Source: an uncultured bacterium (GTDB taxonomy: Bacteria > Bacteroidota > Bacteroidia > Bacteroidales > Bacteroidaceae). From it: a stretch of 6,313 nucleotides of DNA. The stretch covers positions 1 to 6,313 of the forward strand of contig CAJMPR010000046.1 in NCBI GenBank assembly GCA_905215345.1, written 5' to 3'. Below are positions 1 to 5,521 of the stretch, in pieces (position 1 is the stretch's first letter; every line of letters begins with the position of its first letter). Below the pieces are notes generated by a model. That model was not told the origin of the DNA. It was given only the letters and a program-made list of their open reading frames with translations, and did no database searches. The position numbers and the translations under genes were made by a program.

Positions 1-122
1 ACAAGAGAAGCATCATCAGCAATGCCATGAGCCGCTGGAATGAATCCCGGTCGGCAGTACGAGGGTCGCAAGGCGATGGCGGAAGCGATGACGGAAACGG
101 TAATGAGAATGTAAACAGATAA
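1..122 (+). CDS. 3' end of an upstream transfer-operon gene (partial)
   Basis: An open frame runs in from the left edge, reading codons from base 3, and ends at TAA 120-122. About 39 residues are visible: a basic stretch around NAMSRWNESRSAVRG, then a Gly/Asp/Asn-rich tail. The other two forward frames are stopped within the first 45 bases. It lies 26 bases upstream of the traJ-like gene on the same strand, so it is probably the preceding gene of a conjugation operon. I do not recognise the tail. It does not resemble the end of TraI of the CTnDOT type as I remember it, so I give no name. Confidence 0.45.
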   Translation, partial: KRSIISNAMSRWNESRSAVRGSQGDGGSDDGNGNENVNR

Positions 123-148
123 TAATAGTATGATAAACAAACAGACAA

Positions 149-1096
149 ATGGCAAGCGGAGATATACTTTCAGACTTCGGCATCAATCTGCTTGAAGAAG
201 AGATAGATGACGTGATTTTTCAGACCAACGAATTTCTGACTGATGCCACGTTTACAGGTTCACAGGGGCCGTTTTGGTGGATACTGCAGATGTGTATGGC
301 ACTCGCAGCCCTGTTCGCCATTATTATGGCGGCAGGCATGGCGTATAAGATGATGGTCAAGAACGAGCCGTTGGATATTATGAAGTTGTTCAAGCCGTTG
401 GCGATTTCCATCATTCTCTGTTGGTGGTACCCACCGGCAGACACAGGCATGGTAAACAGTGGCAGCAACTGGTGTGTGTTGGACTTTCTGTCCTATATCC
501 CGAACTGCATCGGTTCTTATACGCACGACCTGTATCAGGCAGAAGCCACACATATTGAGGATAAATTCCAAGAGGTGCAACAACTCATTTTTGCGAGAGA
601 CACGATGTACACCAGTCTGCAAGCACAGGCAGACGTGGCACACAGCGGCACTTCCGATCCCAACCTGATAGAAGCCACTATGGAACAGACAGGTGTGGAT
701 GAAGTGACCAATATGGAGAAAGATGCAGCCAAACTATGGTTCACCTCTCTCACATCGGGAATCGTGGTAGGAATAGATAAAATCGTGATGCTCATAGCCT
801 TAATTGTATTTAGAATAGGTTGGTGGGCGACGATTTACTGTCAGCAAATCCTGCTCGGAATGCTGACGATATTCGGTCCGATACAGTGGGCGTTCTCGCT
901 ATTGCCCAAGTGGGAAGGAGCCTGGGCAAAGTGGCTGACAAGGTATCTGACAGTACATTTTTATGGTGCGATGCTCTACTTCGTAATATCACGGTATTCC
1001 ATAACTAATTGTATATCAGATACTATGTTAAATCGTTTAAGGCTTACGCAACAAAGCTGCAACAAAAATATCATAAAATGTTGCGCGTGTATTTGA
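149..1096 (+). CDS. TraJ/VirB6-like conjugative transfer membrane protein, 3'-truncated with a chimeric tail
   Basis: This is a polytopic inner-membrane protein of the kind that forms the inner-membrane part of a conjugative type IV secretion channel. Hydrophobic segments are visible at about residues 43-66, 78-93, 205-222 and 226-250, with the start of another at 265-279. A hydrophilic loop of about 100 residues separates the first pair from the second. The order of a short N-terminal region, paired helices, a long loop and a hydrophobic C-terminal half with a GPIQWAFSLLPKWEGAW-type segment fits Bacteroides TraJ-like plasmid transfer proteins. Up to V279 (codon 983-985) the sequence reads as a normal protein. 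The last 36 residues are polar, Cys-rich and low-quality, ending at TGA 1094-1096, although the final membrane helix has just begun. The gene is therefore probably cut by insertion of foreign DNA near base 986 and unlikely to work. The start at 149 has only a poor, A-rich ribosome site. The family is fairly sure; the exact gene letter is not. Confidence 0.65.
   Translation: MASGDILSDFGINLLEEEIDDVIFQTNEFLTDATFTGSQGPFWWILQMCMALAALFAIIMAAGMAYKMMVKNEPLDIMKLFKPLAISIILCWWYPPADTGMVNSGSNWCVLDFLSYIPNCIGSYTHDLYQAEATHIEDKFQEVQQLIFARDTMYTSLQAQADVAHSGTSDPNLIEATMEQTGVDEVTNMEKDAAKLWFTSLTSGIVVGIDKIVMLIALIVFRIGWWATIYCQQILLGMLTIFGPIQWAFSLLPKWEGAWAKWLTRYLTVHFYGAMLYFVISRYSITNCISDTMLNRLRLTQQSCNKNIIKCCACI
1047..1085. 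repeat. GCAACA direct and inverted repeat cluster near the junction
   Basis: GCAACAAA occurs twice in direct orientation at 1048-1055 and 1059-1066, 11 bases apart or about one helical turn. CGCAACA at 1047-1053 is also matched by an inverted copy, TGTTGCG, at 1079-1085, and GCAACA 1059-1064 pairs with TGTTGC 1079-1084 across an AT-rich middle. Such spacing suits binding by a recombinase or a dimeric DNA-binding protein. It lies about 60-100 bases inside the proposed element end. The function is inferred only. Confidence 0.4.
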
Positions 1097-1170
1097 AGTA
1101 TCTGTTCAGCCAGTTAAAATCAAACTCTGAGAGTATGATATGTTAATTCACCATTTTTAACCCATGCCGT

Positions 1171-1276
1171 TAATCTGACATTTGATGAAGCATACCAACC
1201 TCTCTCATGGGCGAAAATTATCTGGCAAGACTGGCAGATAAATATGTGGCAAAGTTACAAATTTCCTGTCAGATTA
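1171..1276. repeat. 10-bp perfect inverted repeat TAATCTGACA
   Basis: TAATCTGACA at 1171-1180 is matched by its exact reverse complement TGTCAGATTA at 1267-1276, with 86 bases between. A related half, ATCTGAC, recurs at 1335-1341. The arms enclose the TTATCTGGCA repeats. This may be a set of protein-binding sites; the spacing is too long for a simple RNA hairpin. Confidence 0.4.
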
Positions 1277-1334
1277 GCCGCCTTTGCTATGAGCAAGATA
1301 TTGCAAAAATTATCCGGCATCCTTGCCAGATAAT
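1217..1334. repeat. Family of TTATCTGGCA motifs in both orientations
   Basis: ATTATCTGGCAAG at 1217-1229 has an exact inverted copy, CTTGCCAGATAAT, at 1322-1334. The first copy also forms a palindrome with CAGATAA 1235-1241 (TTATCTG, 10 bases, CAGATAA). The last copy forms a hairpin with ATTATCCGGCA 1309-1319: an 11-bp stem with one mismatch and the loop TCCT 1320-1323. AGACTGGCA at 1228-1236 is repeated directly at 1381-1389. Four to five related sites within 175 bases, just upstream of a promoter and an HTH gene, suggest binding sites for the HTH protein or arm-type integrase sites. Which one cannot be told from sequence alone. Confidence 0.5.
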
Positions 1335-1384
1335 CATCTGACGGAAAAAGCCGGAAATGCACACATTGGAAGAATAAAACAGAC

Positions 1385-1398
1385 TGGCAATGTTGCCA
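1385..1398. repeat. Near-perfect palindrome TGGCAATGTTGCCA
   Basis: The 6-base arms TGGCAA and TTGCCA flank a 2-base centre. The site lies about 40 bases upstream of the -33 element of the promoter at 1440, a good position for an operator. It overlaps the second AGACTGGCA repeat. A role in control of the HTH operon is inferred. Confidence 0.3.
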
Positions 1399-1439
1399 TG
1401 ATACGCCGCAAAACAAACTGTTAAACAGAGATTTGCGTG

Positions 1440-1471
1440 TTTGTTTGCAGATTCTTTTCGCATTAACTTTG
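1440..1471 (+). promoter_or_regulatory. Bacteroides-type promoter for the HTH operon
   Basis: TTTG at 1440-1443 is followed after 20 bases by TAACTTTG at 1464-1471. The second element matches the Bacteroides primary sigma factor -7 consensus TAnnTTTG at every fixed position, and the spacing is within the usual 19-21. Transcription would start near 1478, leaving a leader of about 60 bases before the ATG at 1539. This is the best promoter in the window and probably drives both HTH genes, perhaps also the mob genes by readthrough. Confidence 0.75.
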
Positions 1472-1538
1472 CACTGACAAATCGAATCGGAAGCAACCGC
1501 AACAGACAAAAAATAAATCAAATTATAAAATAACGACT

Positions 1539-1874
1539 ATGTGTAAAACAGAACAAAAACCAAACGAAACCGCCTTGCTCCGAAAGGTGGTGGATGGACT
1601 GAAACAGGAGCTGGAGAGAGTCAAGAACGTGGTTTACGCCTCAAAGGAGGTTCTGAATCTGGAGGAAGCCGCCATGTTCTTGGGCATTTCCAAAAGCTCG
1701 CTCTACAAGATGACGCACAATCAGGTCATCCCGTACTTCAAGCCCAACAACAAGATGGTGTATTTCGAGAAGTCCGAACTCCTGAAATGGCTCCGGCAGA
1801 ATCCGGTCGCCTCACAGGGGCAGATTTCGGAGGAGGCACATGCCATCATGCGCAATCTCGCCAAAAATGATTAG
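1539..1874 (+). CDS. Excisionase-like helix-turn-helix protein (HTH_17 type)
   Basis: A 111-residue DNA-binding protein. Residues 12-34 look like a short coiled coil. Residues 38-88 form an excisionase/MerR-type winged helix-turn-helix: LNLEEAAMFLGISKSSLYKM, then a wing around IPYFKPNNKMVYF and the closing helix KSELLKWLRQN. This family supplies recombination directionality factors and small regulators on Bacteroides integrative elements, where it commonly sits near the att end or upstream of the mobilization genes. The start is the first ATG after the promoter at 1440-1471; the ribosome site is weak and A-rich. The next HTH gene follows after 33 bases and shares the fold, suggesting a two-gene operon born from duplication. 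Whether it acts in excision or only in transcription is not visible. Confidence 0.75.
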   Translation: MCKTEQKPNETALLRKVVDGLKQELERVKNVVYASKEVLNLEEAAMFLGISKSSLYKMTHNQVIPYFKPNNKMVYFEKSELLKWLRQNPVASQGQISEEAHAIMRNLAKND

Positions 1875-1907
1875 TTCCCTTTCTTCAAACACAGACATTA
1901 TCCGTAT

Positions 1908-2705
1908 ATGACTGAAAGCGAAAATACCCACCTGTCTTTTGACAATCTCCCCAGGTCTGTGGCAGAACTCCATGAGAAGATAGACCGCCTGACCGGAATG
2001 TTGGAGCAGATTATTTCTTCAACCGCCGTCACTCCCTTGCCGGAGATCATGACGGTTGAGGACGTGTCTGCCATGCTCTGCAAGTCCGTTTCCACCATCT
2101 ATGCGATGACTTCCGAACACAGGATTCCATATCGCAAACAGGGTAACAAACTCTATTTTCTTCGTTCCGAAATCCAATCGTGGCTTATGGATGCTGTTGT
2201 TCCGAAAGATACTCCGAAGCGCAGAAGAAAGCCGCAGGATGATGAAAATTCTACGGATAATGAACGGCAACCGGAGAGCAACCCGGACGAAAATCCAAGT
2301 GAAAACAGCGCAACTTCTACACAAATTATCTCGGAAAATGTTGATGGGGATAACGGAAAAGTCACCGTCTCGGAGTGTGAGAACAAACCGTATTCCATCG
2401 AAAGCAGGACACATTCAAAGAGCGGAGCGACCATCTTCGCCGTGCTTTTCTCAAAGGAAATTGAAGCCGCCGGAGAGCGGAAGTTTGTGCAGATGGCAAG
2501 GGGTTTCAACGGCTATTGGAGCGATTTCGGCAAGGGCGGCTACATCTTCAACTCGCAGCAGGAGGCTGAAAATTTTGCAAAAGCGATAAGAGGGAAAGAA
2601 GAAACAGACCGAATATCACTCCAACAACCGGTATCGGGGAATGACGGTTTGACCGTAATCCATACGGAGGGCAGACCGCCAACCGTGCAGGGCGAACAAA
2701 CCTAA
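1908..2705 (+). CDS. HTH_17 DNA-binding protein with a disordered linker and an extra C-terminal domain
   Basis: A 265-residue protein in three parts. Residues 15-35 are a probable short coiled coil and residues 47-97 a second HTH_17 winged helix (MTVEDVSAMLCKSVSTIYAM, wing IPYRKQGNKLYF, closing helix RSEIQSWL). Residues 103-160 are a low-complexity linker: basic KRRRK, then rich in Asp, Glu, Asn and Ser. Residues 162-228 form a compact aromatic domain with ATIFAVLFSKE and GYWSDFGKGGYIFNSQQEAE. The Gly-Tyr-Trp, Phe-x-x-Gly and Ile-Phe pattern followed by a helix recalls small accessory domains in proteins of mobile elements, but I cannot name the family. The gene follows the 111-residue HTH gene by 33 bases and precedes the presumed oriT, so a role in excision or relaxosome control is plausible but inferred. 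The ribosome site is weak. Confidence 0.7.
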   Translation: MTESENTHLSFDNLPRSVAELHEKIDRLTGMLEQIISSTAVTPLPEIMTVEDVSAMLCKSVSTIYAMTSEHRIPYRKQGNKLYFLRSEIQSWLMDAVVPKDTPKRRRKPQDDENSTDNERQPESNPDENPSENSATSTQIISENVDGDNGKVTVSECENKPYSIESRTHSKSGATIFAVLFSKEIEAAGERKFVQMARGFNGYWSDFGKGGYIFNSQQEAENFAKAIRGKEETDRISLQQPVSGNDGLTVIHTEGRPPTVQGEQT

Positions 2706-2908
2706 TTTGATGGTAATACCTCTTGTAAGTAAATGGCAGACATGACAGAGAGGGGCATTTTTACAGGGGGATGTTTTAGGGCTGGCAAGTTTATGTTTTC
2801 GTCCACGAAAACTACGCCACAAGCGGCGACCCGGTCACACCGGAAACGGCAACATCCCTATTTTAGCCCTAAAACATCATTCCTTTTATAACCGATAAAA
2901 ACAAGCGT
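2706..2908 (+). other. Candidate origin of transfer (oriT)
   Basis: This 203-base gap directly upstream of the relaxosome and relaxase genes is the most structured non-coding DNA in the window. A perfect 14-bp inverted repeat (GATGTTTTAGGGCT 2770-2783 and AGCCCTAAAACATC 2865-2878) encloses three smaller hairpins: GTTTTCGT/ACGAAAAC with the loop CC (2795-2812), CGCC/GGCG (2815-2828), and CCGGT/ACCGG with the loop CAC (2831-2843). Relaxases recognise hairpins next to their nick site, and in Bacteroides elements oriT usually lies just upstream of the mobilization genes. The nick position cannot be read from the sequence. A leader or attenuator for the mob operon is the alternative. Confidence 0.6.
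2770..2878. repeat. 14-bp perfect inverted repeat enclosing smaller hairpins
   Basis: Arms are at 2770-2783 and 2865-2878 with 81 bases between. The second-level hairpin at 2795-2812 has a perfect 8-bp stem. No run of T follows the right arm, so this is not a typical intrinsic terminator. It is the structural core of the oriT candidate. Confidence 0.7.
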
Positions 2909-3259
2909 ATGACAGACAACGAAAAATCACATAAAGGCGGCAGACCGAAGTCTGCAAAGGGCAAGGCACGGACAAAGACCATATCCACACGGCTCACGCT
3001 TGCCGAGTGGAAAGCGGTCATGAAACGGATTGCCGATGCCGGAAAGAAGCCGTCGCACTTCCTGCGTGAACTGTTGCTGCACGGGAAAGTCGAGGCGGCA
3101 CGGACACAGGAGGACAGGCGGCAGATAAGGATGCTGGAGGGAGGGTGCAACAACCTGAACCAACTGGCGAAGCTGGCACACCAACAGGGCTTTTCTCTTT
3201 TGAAAGGCAAAATCATGGACTTGCTGGGCGAGTTCAACAAAATCATCGAGAGGATATGA
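2909..3259 (+). CDS. mobC: MobC-like relaxosome accessory protein
   Basis: A 116-residue basic protein. Residues 1-22 are a disordered Lys/Arg/Gly-rich tail (GGRPKSAKGKART). Residues 23-62 look like a ribbon-helix-helix DNA-binding fold, with strand KTISTRLT and helices LAEWKAVMKRIADAG and PSHFLRELLLHG. Residues 70-95 carry the MobC signature, RRQIRMLEGGCNNLNQLAKL. Proteins of this kind bind oriT and help the relaxase nick. The gene starts 31 bases after the right arm of the oriT repeat. It ends at TGA 3257-3259, overlapping the relaxase start (ATGA), so the two are probably translated together. In Bacteroides elements the same kind of gene has also been named mobA, mocA or bmgA, so the symbol describes the domain rather than the lineage. 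Confidence 0.8.
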   Translation: MTDNEKSHKGGRPKSAKGKARTKTISTRLTLAEWKAVMKRIADAGKKPSHFLRELLLHGKVEAARTQEDRRQIRMLEGGCNNLNQLAKLAHQQGFSLLKGKIMDLLGEFNKIIERI

Positions 3260-4323
3260 TGGGCGACTTGAAGAAACGGGCGAGCTTTGCCAGAGTGGTG
3301 AACTACGTGAACAACCCGAAGAAGGCACGGCTCATAGACAGCAAGGACGTGAGGCTTGATGACAATGCCACCATCGCAAGGAGTATGCAGGGGCAGGCGG
3401 ACGACAAGCCGGGGCGCAAACTGAAAAATCCGGTGTATCATATCTCGCTGGACTTCGCACATGAGGACACGCCCAAGCTGACGGATGCCCTGATGGTCGA
3501 AATCGCCCGTGAGTACATGCGGCGCATGGGCATTGAGAACACCCAGTATATCGTGAGCCGCCATACCGACAGGGAACACCAGCATATGCACATCGTGGCG
3601 AACAGGGTGGACAATGACGGGAACACCATCAGTGCCAGCAACGACCGTGTGCGCAACGTGAAAATATGCAAGGCTCTCACGAGGGAATATGGGCTGTACT
3701 TCTCCAAGGGCAAGATGAACGTGAAGCGTGACCGCCTGCGTGGGAAGGACAAGGTGAAATACCAAATCTATGACGCTATCAAGGCGGCATTACCCTGTTG
3801 TAACAGCTGGGCAGATTTGTGCGACAGGCTGGCAAGGCAAGGAGTCGGGGTGAATTTCAGATACGACAGGCGCAATGGCAAAATCCTCGGCGTGTCGTTC
3901 ACGAAGGATGAAATCTCGTTCAGCGGCTCACGGATAGACCGGAGCATGAGCTTTTATAAGTTAGACAGACTGTTCGGAAGCCGCATTGCCGAGGGCATGG
4001 AATGGAAGCCCCGTGTGCCGGACAACGGATTTGACGGATGGACACAACCAACCCGGCAGGATGTGGCATCAGGCAGCCATGCGTCAGGTACTTTTATAGG
4101 ACAGCCGTCACCGACCGAAACAGCAACGGACGGTAACGGCAGCAATCCTGCTGAATCCGGCTCGAACATCGTCCAAGTAACCATCGGCGCACTCATGGAG
4201 TTGTGCGTGCAGCCGCACCAAGCCAAGGTCTCATCCGGCGGCAGAGGTGGAGGAAACGAAAGCGGCTGGGGCGACAATGACAACGAAAAGGACAAACTTA
4301 AACCAAGAAGGAGAAGAAGATGA
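3256..4323 (+). CDS. Relaxase (MobA/VirD2-like mobilization nuclease)
   Basis: The relaxase nicks oriT, stays covalently bound to the 5' end through a Tyr, and leads the strand through a helper's mating channel. From the start at 3256 it is 355 residues, normal for small Bacteroides relaxases. Motif I is near the N-terminus, with Y17 in RVVNYVNNPKKA as the likely catalytic Tyr. The metal-binding motif III is complete: HTDREHQHMHIVANRV at 103-118, with H103, H108, H110 and H112. The C-terminal third (about 270-355) is Gly/Ser/Asn-rich and ends in a run of Arg. An upstream in-frame ATG at 3145 lies inside mobC and would add 37 unlikely residues. The ATG at 3256 overlaps the mobC stop and has AGGA just before it. 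The downstream gene overlaps the relaxase stop in the same way. MOBP type is likely; the subclass is not certain. Confidence 0.85.
   Translation: MMGDLKKRASFARVVNYVNNPKKARLIDSKDVRLDDNATIARSMQGQADDKPGRKLKNPVYHISLDFAHEDTPKLTDALMVEIAREYMRRMGIENTQYIVSRHTDREHQHMHIVANRVDNDGNTISASNDRVRNVKICKALTREYGLYFSKGKMNVKRDRLRGKDKVKYQIYDAIKAALPCCNSWADLCDRLARQGVGVNFRYDRRNGKILGVSFTKDEISFSGSRIDRSMSFYKLDRLFGSRIAEGMEWKPRVPDNGFDGWTQPTRQDVASGSHASGTFIGQPSPTETATDGNGSNPAESGSNIVQVTIGALMELCVQPHQAKVSSGGRGGGNESGWGDNDNEKDKLKPRRRRR
4308..4313 (+). promoter_or_regulatory. Strong ribosome-binding site inside the relaxase 3' end
   Basis: AAGGAG at 4308-4313 lies 6 bases before the ATG at 4320 and fixes the start of the third mobilization gene. 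It stands out because most starts in this window have weak A-rich sites. It doubles as codons for the Arg-rich tail of the relaxase. Confidence 0.6.
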
Positions 4324-5102
4324 AGGACAACTTACAGAACATCGCCGACCTTATCGGGGCATTGGCAGAAGACATCGAGGATGTCAAGAAAAAGCTGGAC
4401 GCAAAAGACAGTTCGGACAAGAACGAGGCATTGAAAAGGCTGGAAGCGAAGCTGGAGCCTATTATACAGTTCTTCAATGGCAATACACCGAAATATGTCA
4501 ATGCCATTTTCGGAAGTAAGAAAGCCATTGAAGATTACAAGAAGTCATTGGGTGATGAAACGGTTACGAGCCTGCGGTTATATACCGAAGCCAACGAGAA
4601 GGATATGCGTAAGCATGGAGTTCCCACTATCAAGGAGCAACTCAACAAGATACTGGAGTTGCTGACAAGCCACATAGAGAATGACAGGTCTGCTTCGGAG
4701 CAGGTGCAACAGAAGCAAGGTGTTATACCGGGACTATGGTGGGCAATTCGCCCAGACAAGGTGATAAACGCAATAAGGCAGTTCTGGAACAAAGTTCCCG
4801 ATGGCTGGCACAAGAGCCCTTACGCATGGACTGGTATAGGCTGTACGCTCGTATTCTTTGCCCTGTTTGCTATAAGTTGGGTACAATGGCATGAATACCG
4901 GGAAGAAAACAGACGGTTAAGGACGGTTGCAGACAAGCACCAAGTGACCACGGTCATGCTCAACGAACTATATCCGAAACTGGCTGTAACCATCGGGGCT
5001 TATGAGAAACTGACGGAAACGGTCGGTGTAGATTCGACTTTGACCATATTCAATGAACAGGTCAAAGCCATTAAACAGGGATGCCTCAATAAAGCAGAAT
5101 AA
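4320..5102 (+). CDS. Membrane-anchored coiled-coil protein coupled to the relaxase gene
   Basis: A 260-residue protein of no family I can name. Residues 1-50 and about 100-132 are charged, heptad-like helices (IADLIGALAEDIEDVKKKLD; IKEQLNKILELLTSHIENDR), probably coiled coils. Residues 135-168 are Trp-rich (GLWWAIRP, QFWNKVPDGWHKSPYAW). One clear membrane helix covers about 170-190. It is followed by a basic, helical C-terminal part with a second possible coiled coil (191-210). There is no signal peptide and no nucleotide-binding motif, so it is not a TraG/VirD4 coupling protein, which often follows the relaxase in self-transmissible elements. The start overlaps the relaxase stop (ATGA) behind AAGGAG. 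The coupling suggests it works with the relaxase, perhaps docking the relaxosome at the membrane or a helper's coupling protein. That role is inferred. Confidence 0.7.
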   Translation: MKDNLQNIADLIGALAEDIEDVKKKLDAKDSSDKNEALKRLEAKLEPIIQFFNGNTPKYVNAIFGSKKAIEDYKKSLGDETVTSLRLYTEANEKDMRKHGVPTIKEQLNKILELLTSHIENDRSASEQVQQKQGVIPGLWWAIRPDKVINAIRQFWNKVPDGWHKSPYAWTGIGCTLVFFALFAISWVQWHEYREENRRLRTVADKHQVTTVMLNELYPKLAVTIGAYEKLTETVGVDSTLTIFNEQVKAIKQGCLNKAE

Positions 5103-5521
5103 ATCAAGAAAGAGTGAAAGAATATAGACTACAATAATCTTTAAAAGAGATTAGAATAAGGCTTGCAGCGTGTTCCGTATCTTAATTTCATACAACTTAT
5201 AAGACTTTTGACAGGCTTAATGAAGACTTATCCAACAACTATTGCCTAATGCATCACGAGCCGTATTTTATATAATCATCTAGGCACAGAAACATTATGT
5301 AGGCTTCAGTGTCATGCTAAAGAAGGCTATGGATAATGAATTAACCTTTATAGATGAACTGACTGGTTTCAAATTGTTGAGTTATAACAACTTCATGACA
5401 CAAAACATTGGAAGATACTGTTTATGTCAGTAACCATTCCACCCCAAAGAACGTTTCAGTATGGTAATGGCATATCTAAAAGGCATGTAATCAATTATTT
5501 GATATAATCTCTATTCAATGT
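5103..5521. other. AT-rich convergent intergenic region
   Basis: 419 bases lie between the 3' ends of the mobilization operon (+) and the acetyltransferase gene (-). A transcription end for both is expected here, but no strong GC-rich hairpin with a T-run is visible. Only a weak 6-bp stem occurs at 5135-5153 (TAATCT/AGATTA). Composition shifts to AT-rich, like the acetyltransferase gene and unlike the mob genes, so this is probably where the cargo segment begins. Short open frames inside it are described separately. Confidence 0.45.
5284..5490 (+). pseudogene. Possible decayed coding remnant
   Basis: One frame reads sensibly from after TAG 5281-5283 to TAA 5488-5490 with a single internal TAA at 5431-5433. 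The first part, from ATG 5314, gives 39 residues including LTFIDELTGFKLLSYNNFM. The second, directly after the stop, reads PFHPKERFSMVMAYLKGM. A neighbouring frame at 5186-5275 also gives a plausible protein-like run (TYKTFDRLNEDLSNNYCLMH), as if a frameshift separated them. I do not recognise a family. This could be chance in AT-rich DNA, so confidence is low. Confidence 0.2.

Larger units (their letters stand above)
986..1538. other. Repeat-rich leader at the apparent element end; no convincing gene
   Basis: Apart from the chimeric traJ tail (to 1096), this stretch has no credible gene. It starts where the traJ-like reading loses sense and ends at the first HTH gene. It holds several short direct and inverted repeats, listed separately, and a strong promoter at 1440-1471. 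This layout, with an element end next to an excisionase-like gene, is typical of an attachment and regulatory region of an integrative element. That reading is inference, because the other end and the integrase are not in the window. An open reading of 46 codons with no good start (1009-1146) is Lys/Tyr-rich and may be a remnant or chance. Confidence 0.45.

Noticed and set aside
1047..1398. The repeats as a CRISPR array or plasmid iterons
   Set aside because: The units are short, differ in sequence and orientation and have no constant spacing, and no Cas or replication protein is nearby.
1255..1521. Open frame of 88 codons on the - strand in the leader
   Set aside because: Cys/Phe/Ser-rich translation with no recognisable fold. 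It runs across the repeats and the promoter of the HTH operon.
2191..2589. Open frame of 132 codons within the second HTH gene
   Set aside because: It is a +1 frame shadow; the HTH and C-terminal domains are clearly in the other frame.
2770..2878. The long inverted repeat as a terminator pair or transposon ends
   Set aside because: There is no T-run, the arms are 81 bases apart with other hairpins inside, and there is no transposase. Its position next to the mob genes fits oriT better.
2869..3765. Long open frame on the - strand (298 codons)
   Set aside because: It lies opposite mobC and the relaxase, whose motifs are unmistakable. The translation is His/Val/Leu-rich without any domain, as expected of an antisense shadow of GC-richer genes.
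3145..4323. Longer relaxase starting at ATG 3145
   Set aside because: The extra 37 residues come from inside mobC and read as low-quality sequence. The ATG at 3256 overlaps the mobC stop, has AGGA before it and puts the catalytic Tyr at a normal distance from the start.
4247..4519. Open frame of 90 codons on the + strand overlapping two genes
   Set aside because: It bridges the relaxase end and the next gene in a third frame and is highly charged and repetitive. It is a by-product of the Arg/Lys-rich coding around the overlap.
5135..5153. Weak hairpin after the mob operon as a terminator
   Set aside because: Only a 6-bp AT-rich stem and no run of T; not enough to call a terminator.
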